64,000 nt of DNA from an uncultured Oscillospiraceae bacterium (GCA_900540275.1 UQFO01000001.1:62001-126000); one strand, 5' to 3'; counted from the stretch's first letter, positions 1 through 8,518 are shown. Program-made: numbers and translations. The notes: generated from the letters alone by a model not told the origin.

Positions 1-1
1 A

Positions 2-322
2 TTAACATTTTTACTGTGCGCAATCGGCGCGTTTATTTATCTGGTTTTTATCAGGAAACAGAAATTCAACATTTGGAACGAGCGCGTCAAGGGCGCGGGC
101 GCTTTGTGCGAGACAGCGGGACAGTTTTTCTATGTATTCGCAATTGCGGACAACGCGATTGTCGCGGCGCCCATGATTTCGTCCTACTGTGTGTTCTCGG
201 TGCTGCTTTCGCGCCTTTTCCTCAAGGAAAAGCTTGCAAAAAAACAGTATCTCATCATTCTGCTCGTTATGGTCGGGATTGCCCTGCTGGGCGTAGCGGA
301 CGGCCTTTCGGGCGACGTATAA
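2..322 (+). CDS. EamA/DMT-family transporter, C-terminal fragment
   Basis: The reading frame is open from base 2 to the TAA at 320-322, so the gene starts upstream of the window and only about 106 C-terminal residues are present. What is visible is strongly hydrophobic: one membrane segment at the very start (LLCAIGAFIYLVF), then a loop, then the pattern NAIVAAPMISSYCVFSVLLSRLFLKEK followed by QYLIILLVMVGIALLGV. Two such helices around an 'LKEKL' turn are characteristic of the second EamA repeat in drug/metabolite exporters of the inner membrane. Substrate cannot be told from this piece. The gene ends 16 bases before a perfect hairpin terminator that it shares with the convergent gene at 378-2540. 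Confidence 0.72.
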   Translation, partial: LTFLLCAIGAFIYLVFIRKQKFNIWNERVKGAGALCETAGQFFYVFAIADNAIVAAPMISSYCVFSVLLSRLFLKEKLAKKQYLIILLVMVGIALLGVADGLSGDV

Positions 323-338
323 ACCACACGGAACTAAA

Positions 339-368
339 AAATGCCTCCGGCTCGAGCCGGAGGCATTT
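339..368. terminator. Bidirectional terminator between convergent genes
   Basis: A perfect 26-base palindrome (341-366, arms ATGCCTCCGGCTC) has A-rich sequence on its left and T-rich sequence on its right, so it can end transcription from both the EamA gene and the leftward gene at 378-2540. Confidence 0.85.
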
Positions 369-377
369 CCTGTGTTT

Positions 378-2540
378 TTAATCGAGCGGTATATGGTCGA
401 GAGCGGTAACTGACGCCCAGTTTGAGTGTATTCCCTCATAAGCCGCCCGAATGTGGAAATCGCCTTTTTTTGTTACGGTAAGCTTATTGTGCTCTACAGT
501 GATTCCCCTGCTTGAAAGCTCCTGTGCTTCCCAAATCACAGGGACAGAAATCTCTCGTCCTGTTTCGTCATACACATAAGCGGTAATGGTATCCAGGGTA
601 TCTAGATTAAGCGGCTCGTCATCGGCATATGCCGTTACGCTGCCCTTTACCTTAATTGTACCGTCAAGCTTTGTATCATGGACGATTACCTTGATACGGG
701 CGGTTGAAATATTGGAGTTTGTCGCCATCACGCCGTCTTTTGCAAGGTAGGCTCCCTCGTCAATCCAGTATTTCATATAGGCTGTACCGGCTCCCTTGCC
801 TTTCACGGTTACAATTCCTGAGGCAGGGTCGGTTTCCAGCACGGCAATACTGTCGTCCTCCAATTCGTTGTCGTCCTCGTCCACAAGGCTCCAGCGGCCC
901 TTGTCGGAGGAAAATCCATAATACAAGACGCCCTGTTCATTAAAGCCCTGCAGGCCGATATTGCTTGCGTAGATGATGTCGCCAAGTCCGATGTTGTACT
1001 CCACAGTCCCATCCATTGTTTTGATGCGTTTCAGATGATACAGCGCGACTGCGTCGTATACGGTGGAATGGATACTTGTCGCCTCGCTCGCCAGCGTACC
1101 GCCGGTGGGTGACATGGGTGCGTTTTTGGTGAGCTGTGTTACCAGCTCTTCCGTCGTAGAAAGCTTCGACTCATCGATATTCTTGCTTTTGGGCTTGCTT
1201 TTATTCTTAAAAAGGCTATTCCAGTCAAGGCTGTTCATCCAATCATCCTCGTCATACTCCCTTCCACAGGTTGTGGCGGAGGCTTTGTCGTTTCCGGGTA
1301 CGTCTTTATTGACGACCGCCCTGCTATACAGGTTCTCAATTGCATTTTGACTGCCGTTGCCAAACATACTGATAAACGACCGCTGGTGGTATCCAGCCGT
1401 CGTGAAGGACTGGATTAGGCAGTTGTCGTCATAGAAGGTACCGCAAAGTGCGAAAAGTGCCGTTTTATAGCTAATGGAAACAGGACAGTCGTAGGAAAGC
1501 GTTACGGTAGAACCTGTCGTTTCCTGTTCTATCGTGATTTCCGTATGCGCGGGAACAGATAGGCTGATTGAGGCAGATTGGGAATCTGTTTCAGATACCG
1601 ATTTTGTTTCCGTATATGCGGTGGAAAGCACCTGTCCCGCAGTGAATTCGACCCGTGCGGTGATTTTTAGGTGGGGCAATACCTTCGATACCTCAAAGTC
1701 TGCACCAATCATTTCAGAAAAGCTGTATTCCTTTGTGTTTGTCATACTGTTTGAGTCAGTCAGGGTCATATCCTTTTTTATTGTCTGTTCGCTTGCAACA
1801 TCCTGCGCGCTTCCGTTTGTGACGCTGCTTGTCGTTTTTTTACCCGGGGAAGCGCTGTAGGAAAAGCCCGGTACGGTACTTCCTTTTTCAATGGCTTCTT
1901 CAAGTGTCATATTGCCCAAGGCTGTATGCATGAGCGTACCGTCGCTTAGAATATTCAGTTCAAAATCGTAGAATGCAATGCCAAAGCAGTCATATGCGTA
2001 TTGGAAGGTTCCACCGTACCGGTCATAGATGGTTGCAAGGGTATAAAAGACATCCCGTTGCGTATCGTCGTCCAGTTCATCTATCGGGCTGTGCTTTTTG
2101 AAGTCATCCGCCTTGACCTTACGGTCAATAAAATCGGCAATAGAGCTGTCAGCAGCCTTTTGGACATCTTTAAGATTTTTGCAGTAGGTCAGCCCGGTGC
2201 TTTTTACTTTTTTATCTGAGGTTGTGTTTTGCAAATGGTAAATCAAATCCATATAATGATCTTCTCCAAAATCCTTGTCCCAGCCGTTGCCGGCATGGTC
2301 AAAATAGATTTTGGAATTGCTTTTGAATATCTGGTATGCAAGCTGCGACCAGTAATGCAGCAGGTTTTGTTTCAGGATGGCATCCTGTAAAAACTGTACC
2401 TTGTTGCTGGTATCTTTTCTGCTGTCCGTATCATCCTTATAGATATCGTAATAGGTGATGGTTGCGTTTGGGTACTGTCCGGTGACCGTTATCGGCTCAA
2501 CCGGGCCATACGGCTTGTAGCCGTTTTCATCTTTACTCAT
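378..2540 (-). CDS. Aerolysin/ETX-MTX2-like beta-pore-forming protein with C-terminal Ig-like domains (putative)
   Basis: Encodes 720 residues. I chose the ATG at 2538-2540 because GAAAGGAGC lies just upstream; the frame stays open further up but without a ribosome site. There is no signal peptide or membrane segment. Residues 1-240 are a mixed, partly helical region I do not recognise. About 240-360 is rich in alternating Ser/Thr beta strands (LTDSNSMTNTKEYSF, then TAYTETKSVSETDSQSASIS, then LSVPAHTEITIEQ). This is the strand, insertion-loop, 'VPAHT'-type pattern of aerolysin-fold pore formers. About 560-620 and 625-720 look like bacterial Ig-like (Big_2-type) domains. Pore formation is inferred from the pattern only. 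It stands alone between two terminators. It could instead be a structural or storage protein that reuses this fold. Confidence 0.5.
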   Translation of the reverse strand: MSKDENGYKPYGPVEPITVTGQYPNATITYYDIYKDDTDSRKDTSNKVQFLQDAILKQNLLHYWSQLAYQIFKSNSKIYFDHAGNGWDKDFGEDHYMDLIYHLQNTTSDKKVKSTGLTYCKNLKDVQKAADSSIADFIDRKVKADDFKKHSPIDELDDDTQRDVFYTLATIYDRYGGTFQYAYDCFGIAFYDFELNILSDGTLMHTALGNMTLEEAIEKGSTVPGFSYSASPGKKTTSSVTNGSAQDVASEQTIKKDMTLTDSNSMTNTKEYSFSEMIGADFEVSKVLPHLKITARVEFTAGQVLSTAYTETKSVSETDSQSASISLSVPAHTEITIEQETTGSTVTLSYDCPVSISYKTALFALCGTFYDDNCLIQSFTTAGYHQRSFISMFGNGSQNAIENLYSRAVVNKDVPGNDKASATTCGREYDEDDWMNSLDWNSLFKNKSKPKSKNIDESKLSTTEELVTQLTKNAPMSPTGGTLASEATSIHSTVYDAVALYHLKRIKTMDGTVEYNIGLGDIIYASNIGLQGFNEQGVLYYGFSSDKGRWSLVDEDDNELEDDSIAVLETDPASGIVTVKGKGAGTAYMKYWIDEGAYLAKDGVMATNSNISTARIKVIVHDTKLDGTIKVKGSVTAYADDEPLNLDTLDTITAYVYDETGREISVPVIWEAQELSSRGITVEHNKLTVTKKGDFHIRAAYEGIHSNWASVTALDHIPLD

Positions 2541-2650
2541 TATGCTCCTTTCAGGTTTTGGGCTTGTACAATAGTTTTGGAGACTTGTCCGAATCAAAGC
2601 CCCTGTTATCATCATATGCATGAGCCGAAAATGTGTGAGCAAAACAAAAA

Positions 2651-2680
2651 AGCCTCCGGACAATGTCCCGGAGGCTTTTG
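2651..2680 (-). terminator. Terminator of the TIGR04086 gene
   Basis: Inverted repeat AGCCTCCGG...CCGGAGGCT followed on the minus strand by a T-run. It sits 2 bases beyond the stop codon at 2682-2684 and upstream of the aerolysin-like gene, separating the two transcription units. Confidence 0.8.
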
Positions 2681-2681
2681 C

Positions 2682-3059
2682 TTATCTGACCCTCTGTTTT
2701 TTGTTGACGGCTACAATTCCGCCGATAGCGCCTGACAGGAGCATGGCGATTCCCTTGATGACCGTCGCAATCGTTACGCTCTCGCTTGAGCTGCACACGC
2801 CGACAATGACGACGACGAGAAAGAGCACGAGCCCTGTCAGAATGCCGTACATCATGCCTCGGCACCGGGCTATACGCACCGCAATGTATCCGCCCGCAAG
2901 CGCGCCAAACGCCCCAAAGACCATGGTGATGGTTCCAATCGCGCTGCCCGGCACGCTTTTCATCTGGGCAAGCGCGAACGAGGCAATCAGCAGCAGAGCG
3001 GTACAGACGACAAGCCCCCCGACCGCGCCGAACATCACCGCCTTTACGCCTTTGTTCAT
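2682..3059 (-). CDS. TIGR04086/YrzE-like small membrane protein
   Basis: 125 residues from the ATG at 3057-3059. The frame runs open upstream, but the start of the hydrophobic pattern MNKGVKAVMFGAVGG fits the family. Four membrane helices are visible: VMFGAVGGLVVCTALLLIA, IGTITMVFGAFGALAGGYIA, MYGILTGLVLFLVVVIVGV, and VIKGIAMLLSGAIGGIVAV, with a basic tail KKQRVR. Glycine-rich four-helix proteins of this kind are typical of Firmicutes and often lie beside yajC, as here (yajC is immediately upstream at 3200-3670). Function is unknown; a link to protein export is suggested only by that neighbourhood. Confidence 0.7.
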   Translation of the reverse strand: MNKGVKAVMFGAVGGLVVCTALLLIASFALAQMKSVPGSAIGTITMVFGAFGALAGGYIAVRIARCRGMMYGILTGLVLFLVVVIVGVCSSSESVTIATVIKGIAMLLSGAIGGIVAVNKKQRVR

Positions 3060-3125
3060 ACTATTTTCTTTGCCCTTCACAGCAAGGCCCCCGTTCTGTC
3101 TTGTTTCACCGCTCCAAAAGGCATA

Positions 3126-3163
3126 AAAAATACCTATGGAAGGATTTCTCATTCCATAGGTAT
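3126..3163 (-). terminator. Terminator of yajC
   Basis: Stem ATACCTATGGAA / TTCCATAGGTAT with a short loop, followed on the minus strand by TTTTTTATG. It lies just after the yajC stop codon. Confidence 0.82.
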
Positions 3164-3199
3164 GCAAAACGAAAGGGGATTATACGCGGGAACGCGTGA

Positions 3200-3670
3200 T
3201 TATTCCTCGTCGTCCTTTTTCTTCTTTTTCTTGAAGAAGCCGCCGCCCTCGGATTTCGCGGCTTTATCGTCCGCCGGTTCGTCCTTAATGGTATCGACTG
3301 TGGAAATTGCCCAGCGCTTGAGCTGGATTTTATTGCGGTCGGCTGCCGTCTCAATCACGATGGAGTCCGTTTCTTCCTTGATACTGATGACTCTGCCCAT
3401 GATGCCGCCGATGGTCGTAATCTCATCGCCGATTTCGAGATTGTTGCGCATGGCCTGTTCCTGTTTTTTGCGCTTGGACTGCGGGCGTATCATAAAGAAG
3501 TAAATTGCCGCGAAAATCGCTACATAAACAAGAATCATCAGCCACATAGAACCGCCGCCCATACCTGCGGCGTCCCCACCGGAACCGCTGGCCGTTGTGG
3601 GCATACAGGAACAAAGCGTCACCATCAAAAACACGATGGCTGAGATGGTCAAAGCTATTCTTTTCTTCAT
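3200..3670 (-). CDS. yajC: Preprotein translocase subunit YajC
   Basis: 156 residues. YajC is the small accessory subunit that binds SecDF in the Sec export machinery of the cell membrane. The family core is clear: one membrane helix (about residues 43-60, MILVYVAIFAAIYFFMIRPQ) followed by the signature RPQSKRKKQEQ, then the small beta domain NNLEIGDEITTIGGIMGRV. It is longer than usual. The N-terminus carries an extra signal-like helix ending in LCSC (Cys 20/22), which resembles a lipobox, then a Gly/Ser-rich linker. The C-terminus ends in a charged GGGFFKKKKKKDDEE tail. It has its own promoter at 3722-3749 and RBS GAGAGGAA. The tgt-yajC order is common in Clostridia. Confidence 0.93.
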   Translation of the reverse strand: MKKRIALTISAIVFLMVTLCSCMPTTASGSGGDAAGMGGGSMWLMILVYVAIFAAIYFFMIRPQSKRKKQEQAMRNNLEIGDEITTIGGIMGRVISIKEETDSIVIETAADRNKIQLKRWAISTVDTIKDEPADDKAAKSEGGGFFKKKKKKDDEE

Positions 3671-3721
3671 TTAATTTATCATTCCTCTCGTAAATAAGCG
3701 CTCAAAGCGCTGGCTTTTAAC

Positions 3722-3749
3722 ATTATAACATAATTATGCCCACTTGCAA
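3722..3749 (-). promoter_or_regulatory. Sigma-A-type promoter for yajC
   Basis: On the minus strand TTGCAA, a 16-base spacer, then TATAAT. It lies in the tgt-yajC gap, so yajC can be transcribed apart from tgt. A small inverted repeat AGCGCTttgAGCGCT (about 3700-3715) lies between this promoter and the yajC start. Confidence 0.7.
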
Positions 3750-3759
3750 GCAAAATCTG

Positions 3760-4890
3760 TCAGATTCTTTTCCCGAGTATTTCCGCATAGGTACTGCGGA
3801 AGCTGCCAAAGGTCCCCTCGTCGAGCGACTGCCGGATTTTTGCGGCGAGCGTATTGTAAAAATAAAGGTTGTGCATAACCGCAAGGCGCATACCGAGCAT
3901 TTCCCCGCTTTTGAACAAATGGCGCAGGTAAGCGCGCGTAAAATTTTGGCAGACGGGGCAATCGCACTGCTCGTCTATCGGGCGTGTGTCGAGCTCGTAT
4001 TTTGCGTTCATCAGGTTGCGGCAGCCCTGCCATGTGAACAAATGCCCGTGCCTCGCGTTGCGGCTGGGCATAACGCAGTCGAACAAATCGATGCCGCGGT
4101 ACACACCCTCAATAATATTGACGGGCGTTCCCACGCCCATCAGGTAGCGCGGCTTGCCCGTTGGAAGGAATGGGTTTAGCTCCTCTAAAATATGGTACAT
4201 CGTTTCTGTGGGCTCGCCGACCGCCAGGCCGCCGACCGCATAGCCGGGCAGGTCAAGCTCGCTGATTTGTTTCATGTGCTCGATGCGCAAATCGTCATAG
4301 ACGCCGCCCTGGTTAATTCCAAAGAGAAGCTGGTTCCTGTTGATGGTGCCCTCCTGGGAATTGAGACGCGCCATCTCCTCCTTGCAGCGCACAAGCCACC
4401 GCGTTGTACGTTCCGCGGAACGCTTCGTATAGTCATACGGGGCGGGATTTTCCACACACTCGTCAAACGCCATCGCGATGGTGGAGCCGAGGTTTGACTG
4501 GATGCGCATGCTCTCCTCCGGCCCCATGAAGATTTTATGCCCGTCGATGTGGGAGGAAAAGTATACGCCCTCCTCCTTGATATTGCGCAGCTTTGCAAGT
4601 GAAAACACCTGGAACCCGCCGCTGTCTGTCAGAATCGGCCCGTCCCAGCGCGTGAATTCATGCAGGCCGCCAAGCTTTTTTACTGTCTCGTCGCCTGGGC
4701 GCAGGTGGAGATGGTAGGTGTTGCAGAGCTGTACCTGGCATTTCAATTCCTTTAAATCGAGCGCGGATACCGCGCCCTTGATTGCCCCGCAGGTCGCTAC
4801 GTTCATGAACGCGGGCGTCTGCACTGTACCGTGTACTGTTTTAAATTCCCCGCGGCGCGCGCAGCCGTCTTCTTTTAAAATCGTAAACAT
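3760..4890 (-). CDS. tgt: Queuine tRNA-guanine(34) transglycosylase Tgt
   Basis: 376 residues, the normal size. The enzyme swaps guanine 34 in the anticodon of GUN tRNAs for preQ1, the step before QueA in queuosine synthesis. Visible hallmarks: TDSGGFQVFSL with the conserved Asp at residue 89; GGLAVGEP; FDCVMPSRNARHG, which holds the nucleophile Asp; and the zinc site CDCPVC (about 304-309) completed by a His in MHNLYFY (about 335). I place the start at the ATG 4888-4890, with GTGAGGAA as RBS, rather than at the in-frame GTG that overlaps this RBS. It follows the cupin gene by 21 bases, probably in one transcript. Confidence 0.95.
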   Translation of the reverse strand: MFTILKEDGCARRGEFKTVHGTVQTPAFMNVATCGAIKGAVSALDLKELKCQVQLCNTYHLHLRPGDETVKKLGGLHEFTRWDGPILTDSGGFQVFSLAKLRNIKEEGVYFSSHIDGHKIFMGPEESMRIQSNLGSTIAMAFDECVENPAPYDYTKRSAERTTRWLVRCKEEMARLNSQEGTINRNQLLFGINQGGVYDDLRIEHMKQISELDLPGYAVGGLAVGEPTETMYHILEELNPFLPTGKPRYLMGVGTPVNIIEGVYRGIDLFDCVMPSRNARHGHLFTWQGCRNLMNAKYELDTRPIDEQCDCPVCQNFTRAYLRHLFKSGEMLGMRLAVMHNLYFYNTLAAKIRQSLDEGTFGSFRSTYAEILGKRI

Positions 4891-4911
4891 AGGTAATTTC
4901 CTCACTTTTTG

Positions 4912-5241
4912 TTACTGCTGCGGTATGACGGCAAAGAAAACGAGGTCTTCGCCGCCGCCGTTTATCAGGCTGTGGCTATGGCCCTTAGGGCAATAATGGC
5001 AGTCGCCCGCTGTGAGCGTTTCCTGCCCGCCGTCATAAAGCGCTTTGCCTTCTCCGCTTAAAATATAGACGATTTCGCTGCCTGCTTCGTGCGTGTGCAG
5101 GCCGATGGAGGCGCCGGGCACGAGCCTGCCGAGCATGATGCGGTTGTGCTCGTCTGTAAACATTTTCGCGATGGTTTCCTTTTCGCCGCCGCGAAAATTC
5201 ATGATACAGGTTTCCTCTATTTGGTTAAAATCTATTTTCAT
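4912..5241 (-). CDS. Small cupin-domain protein
   Basis: 109 residues: a single cupin barrel. Motif 1 is GLHTHEAGSEIVYILSGEGKA with metal ligands H-x-H-E and a downstream Glu. Motif 2 is CPKGHSHSLINGG with the second His set. The metal site looks complete. Such small cupins are sugar isomerases, dioxygenases or ligand sensors; nothing here decides which. RBS GGAGGGG precedes the ATG at 5239-5241, and a good promoter lies at 5324-5351. It is the first gene of the leftward cupin-tgt transcript, which may be chance co-transcription rather than a role in queuosine synthesis. Confidence 0.85.
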   Translation of the reverse strand: MKIDFNQIEETCIMNFRGGEKETIAKMFTDEHNRIMLGRLVPGASIGLHTHEAGSEIVYILSGEGKALYDGGQETLTAGDCHYCPKGHSHSLINGGGEDLVFFAVIPQQ

Positions 5242-5323
5242 TCTGAGCTTCCCCTCCGCTTATATGGCTGGTTGGTTAAATCGCCCGCGCTTTATTCATG
5301 GGCGGCCCCTCATAGTTTAAGCC

Positions 5324-5351
5324 ATTATAACATTTTTTGAATTTTTTGCAA
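5324..5351 (-). promoter_or_regulatory. Promoter for the cupin-tgt transcript
   Basis: Minus strand TTGCAA, 16 bases, TATAAT. It is about 83 bases upstream of the cupin start and back-to-back with the rightward promoter at 5380-5408. Confidence 0.72.
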
Positions 5352-5379
5352 TGTGCGCAAATGAAAATTGCGCTCCTTG

Positions 5380-5408
5380 TTGACTGTATAGTTCATTGAT
5401 GGTATAAT
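5380..5408 (+). promoter_or_regulatory. Promoter for the beta-helix/dockerin gene
   Basis: TTGACT, 17 bases, TATAAT: near-consensus sigma-A promoter. It gives a leader of about 260 bases before the coding start at 5674. Confidence 0.75.
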
Positions 5409-5673
5409 TTGAATAAATTATTGGTTGAAAAATGCAATTAAATATAAATAATAACTATAATGTTAAAATTTAATTCAGTAAAAAGGGAGACAAAAGAAAA
5501 GACAAAAAAATAGTTATGATGCTTTAATAGATTGGGGGAACAAAATGAAAAATTGATTTATCAGGGCCGACAACATACATAGTTCAGCCAGGTGCGGCTT
5601 CGAACACGCGGAAGAGGAGAAATTGTGCGCGGGATTTCATACCTGAGAAAATTAACAGCGATGGGGAATAAAG
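5409..5673 (+). other. Long AT-rich leader with an aborted copy of the downstream start
   Basis: At 5535-5556 there is a ribosome site GGGGGAA and ATG AAA AAT followed directly by TGA. This closely resembles the true start at 5674 (GGGGAA, ATG AAA AAT TTT) and lies in the same frame 129 bases upstream. It may be a three-codon leader peptide or the remains of a duplicated gene start. The more GC-rich stretch at about 5565-5640 matches no riboswitch class I know. Confidence 0.4.
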
Positions 5674-7293
5674 ATGAAAAATTTTTTAAAAACCTTGTCT
5701 TTGATTTGTATCTTTGCGTTAGCGGCAATAGCTACAGCCAATTCTGTTAATGCAGCAACGCCGATACAATGGATAACCCGTGATTCTAAAGGGACGATAG
5801 ACAGCAGTAAAACGGTAACGTCGGGAGTAAATAATGTCGGTAGAATCGGCAATACTGCGGGTACAACAAACAATATTACTTTTGTCACAAGGGAAAAAAG
5901 CACAGGAAATGTGATTGACAGCTATGAGCTGGTTTTAAAGCCCGCTTCATGGCAGTTATATAAAAATTCAGTGATAATCGACTCAGAGTCAAATGCCAAT
6001 GGGGTAAAATTTGACTTTCAAAGCAGGGTCCTGAATCTTGCTAAGCCCTCGAATGTCAAGCTCGACATCAAAATAAGCTACGACTATTTTGATGTTTATG
6101 GTCCGTACAGGGTCTATTCCGATACGAGCTTTGATAAATTGGAAACTAAAAATCCAGTTTTGTGCAAGCAAAACGACTATTCGGTTTTTATCAACACAGA
6201 TGAAAGCGACGCGAACGTCGGCGGCTACAATGGTTCGGGCAATCTGTCTTTCAAGAATATAAAAATAACTGGAAATAAAAAAACAGGTGAAAATTTTAAA
6301 AACGGTACGCAATTAAAGGATTACAGGATAATAGATACCTTTAAATTTGCGCACGCCCAAAATATCAAGATTGAAAACTGTGAGGTTTATACCGGCAGGG
6401 TCGGCCATGTAATCGAGCTTAACTCCATGAAGGATGTGACGGTCAGCAGCTGTGTATTCAGAGATATCGTTTATATGTACAAGTCGAGCATGAACGTAAA
6501 CTATGCACATTACACCGCTTTAGGCGCAGGAGACAAAAATACAATCGAGTCAACCCTTAAAAACCATGAGGTCATACAATTTGAAAGCGCCTCAGCACTG
6601 ACGTATGATACTGGGGAAGCGGAAATATATAAAAATTGGCCAACCTGTAAAATAAAGGGCGATGACACGGTAAGTAAAAATATAACCGTTAAAAACTGTG
6701 TATTCAATGATGTAATAAGAGGCGTTGGCGACCATTTTTTTGATTCCGCCAATAAAATTTTTCAAGAGAATATAACGGTACAAAATAACCAATTTCAGAA
6801 TATCCATACCACCCCTATACATTTCCAGGGTGTAAAGCACCTAACCATATCCGGCAATACATATCATAGATCAAGTGCCTCTCCGGCAGAGAAAAACGAT
6901 ACGAAAAACATCGTCTTGAGAAATTCTTTTATCAAAGAGTTTGTAAATGTCGGCGGGGTGCCGGTAACCAAACAGCTCCTTTACGTTACAAAAGATGATT
7001 TGGACGACCCCTTAAACAATATATATATTCAAATGAAGTGGTGCAAGCTTGAAAAGACAGGCGACGTCAATTTTGACGGAACGGTCAGCATACTCGACAC
7101 AACAGTCATTCAGAACTACCTGGCAAAGGCAATCACTCTGACTGATGACCAGAAAGAGGTGGCTGATGTAAACGGGGACGGCGTTGTAACCAATGCAGAC
7201 AGCCTGGAAATACAGAAATACTTAGCAAATATGATTGTTGTTTTCCCAAATGGCAGGGATGGCAATTCCACTGTTTTGTATGCTGACCTTTAA
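5674..7293 (+). CDS. Secreted parallel beta-helix protein with C-terminal type I dockerin
   Basis: 539 residues. The N-terminus is a classic signal peptide (MKNFLKTLSLICIFALAAIA, cut near SVNAATP). About residues 165-410 contain repeating 'NIKIENCEVY', 'DVTVSSCVFRDI', 'NITVKNCVFNDV', 'NITVQNNQFQNI', 'HLTISGNTYH' units. These are the rungs of a right-handed beta-helix as in pectate lyases and related polysaccharide enzymes. About 463-525 is a dockerin: two calcium loops (GDVNFDGTVSILD and ADVNGDGVVTNAD), each followed by an IQ-YLA helix, so it should be held by a cohesin outside the cell. Catalytic residues were not identified. Its low GC content contrasts with the queA and tgt genes on either side, suggesting later insertion. 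Confidence 0.85.
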   Translation: MKNFLKTLSLICIFALAAIATANSVNAATPIQWITRDSKGTIDSSKTVTSGVNNVGRIGNTAGTTNNITFVTREKSTGNVIDSYELVLKPASWQLYKNSVIIDSESNANGVKFDFQSRVLNLAKPSNVKLDIKISYDYFDVYGPYRVYSDTSFDKLETKNPVLCKQNDYSVFINTDESDANVGGYNGSGNLSFKNIKITGNKKTGENFKNGTQLKDYRIIDTFKFAHAQNIKIENCEVYTGRVGHVIELNSMKDVTVSSCVFRDIVYMYKSSMNVNYAHYTALGAGDKNTIESTLKNHEVIQFESASALTYDTGEAEIYKNWPTCKIKGDDTVSKNITVKNCVFNDVIRGVGDHFFDSANKIFQENITVQNNQFQNIHTTPIHFQGVKHLTISGNTYHRSSASPAEKNDTKNIVLRNSFIKEFVNVGGVPVTKQLLYVTKDDLDDPLNNIYIQMKWCKLEKTGDVNFDGTVSILDTTVIQNYLAKAITLTDDQKEVADVNGDGVVTNADSLEIQKYLANMIVVFPNGRDGNSTVLYADL

Positions 7294-7386
7294 ATATTTG
7301 GTCTGCTTGTTGCGCTGTACAGTTAAATAAAATACGCAATGTGCCTTTTCCCCTCTGAAAAACGTGGTTTAAACTGCTTCTGAAAC

Positions 7387-7426
7387 AATAAAGTCCCCGG
7401 AACCATATGGTTCCGGGGACTTTATT
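7387..7426. terminator. Bidirectional terminator, dockerin gene / queA
   Basis: A perfect 40-base palindrome (arms AATAAAGTCCCCGGAACCAT) placed between two convergent genes. The A and T ends serve as T-tracts in each direction. Confidence 0.88.
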
Positions 7427-7483
7427 GCCTATTTTAAAACCAGCTTTACGCCTGCGCGCCATGCGGCATCTCCCATCTGAATT

Positions 7484-8518
7484 TTATAAAATGAGCATCG
7501 CGTCCCCGAACGAAAAGAACCGGTATTCCTTTTTGACCGCTTCATTATAAGCGTTCATAATGCTGTCGTAACCCGCAAAGGCCGATACCAGCATAATCAG
7601 CGTGCTTTCCGGCAAATGGAAGTTCGTTATCAGCCCGTCGAGCACTTTAAACCGGTAGCCCGGGTAAATAAAAATATCCGTCCAGCCGTCACAGGGAACG
7701 ACCGTTCCGCCGTGCTCTGTCGCGACAGCCTCCAGGGTGCGGCAGCTTGTCGTCCCGACGGAAATCACACGCCCGCCGTTTTTTTTCGTCTGGGCGATGA
7801 GCGCGGCTGTTTCCTTTGGCACCTCGTAATGCTCGGAATGCATTTTATGGCTTGTAACGTCGTCTACCTTGACGGGGCGGAACGTTCCTAAGCCCACGTG
7901 GAGCGTGACAAAGCCGATTTTTACGCCCTTTGCCTTTGCTTTTTCGAGCAGCTCGCCTGTAAAATGCAGGCCTGCCGTCGGTGCGGCGGCCGAGCCGAGC
8001 TCCCTGCTGTAGACCGTCTGGTAGCGTTCCTTGTCTTTTAGCTCCTCCGTAATATAAGGGGGCAGGGGCATCTGGCCGATTTTATCGAGCGCGGAGAAAA
8101 AATTCTCCCCGCCGCTGCATATGAATTCAACCAGGCGGTTGCCGTCGTCCTGCACCTCTAAAACCCTGCCCGTCATAATACCATCCCCAAAGACGAAGCT
8201 CGCGCCCGCCTTTGCGCGTTTTCCGGGGCCTGCAAGGCATTCCCATATGCTGCCGCGCGCCTGTTTGAGCAAAAGGAATTCCACGCGCGCGCCCGTGCCG
8301 TCCTTGATGCCGTAAATACGTGCCGGAAGCACGCGCGAATCGTTTAAAATCAGGCAGTCTCCTTCATTGAGCTTGTCCAGGATATCGTAAAAATGCAAAT
8401 GTTCGATTGCCCCGGTTTCCCTGCCGAGCACGAGCATGCGCGAGCTGTCACGCGGCTCGATGGGCGTCTGCGCAATCAGGCGCTGAGGCAGGTCGTAATA
8501 AAAGTCGCTTGTTTTCAT
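7484..8518 (-). CDS. queA: S-adenosylmethionine:tRNA ribosyltransferase-isomerase QueA
   Basis: 344 residues, standard length. QueA moves the ribose of S-adenosylmethionine onto preQ1-tRNA to form epoxyqueuosine. Family landmarks: YDLPQRLIAQTPIEPRDSSR at the start, LNDSRVLPARIYG, GSAAAPTAGLHFT in the middle, LHVGLGTFRPV, GTTSCRTLE and NFHLPESTLIMLVSAF near the end. The RBS GAAAGGACC precedes the ATG at 8516-8518. In many Firmicutes queA is directly followed by tgt; here the rightward dockerin gene and a cupin gene lie between them, so the two steps are no longer obviously co-transcribed. Confidence 0.95.
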   Translation of the reverse strand: MKTSDFYYDLPQRLIAQTPIEPRDSSRMLVLGRETGAIEHLHFYDILDKLNEGDCLILNDSRVLPARIYGIKDGTGARVEFLLLKQARGSIWECLAGPGKRAKAGASFVFGDGIMTGRVLEVQDDGNRLVEFICSGGENFFSALDKIGQMPLPPYITEELKDKERYQTVYSRELGSAAAPTAGLHFTGELLEKAKAKGVKIGFVTLHVGLGTFRPVKVDDVTSHKMHSEHYEVPKETAALIAQTKKNGGRVISVGTTSCRTLEAVATEHGGTVVPCDGWTDIFIYPGYRFKVLDGLITNFHLPESTLIMLVSAFAGYDSIMNAYNEAVKKEYRFFSFGDAMLIL

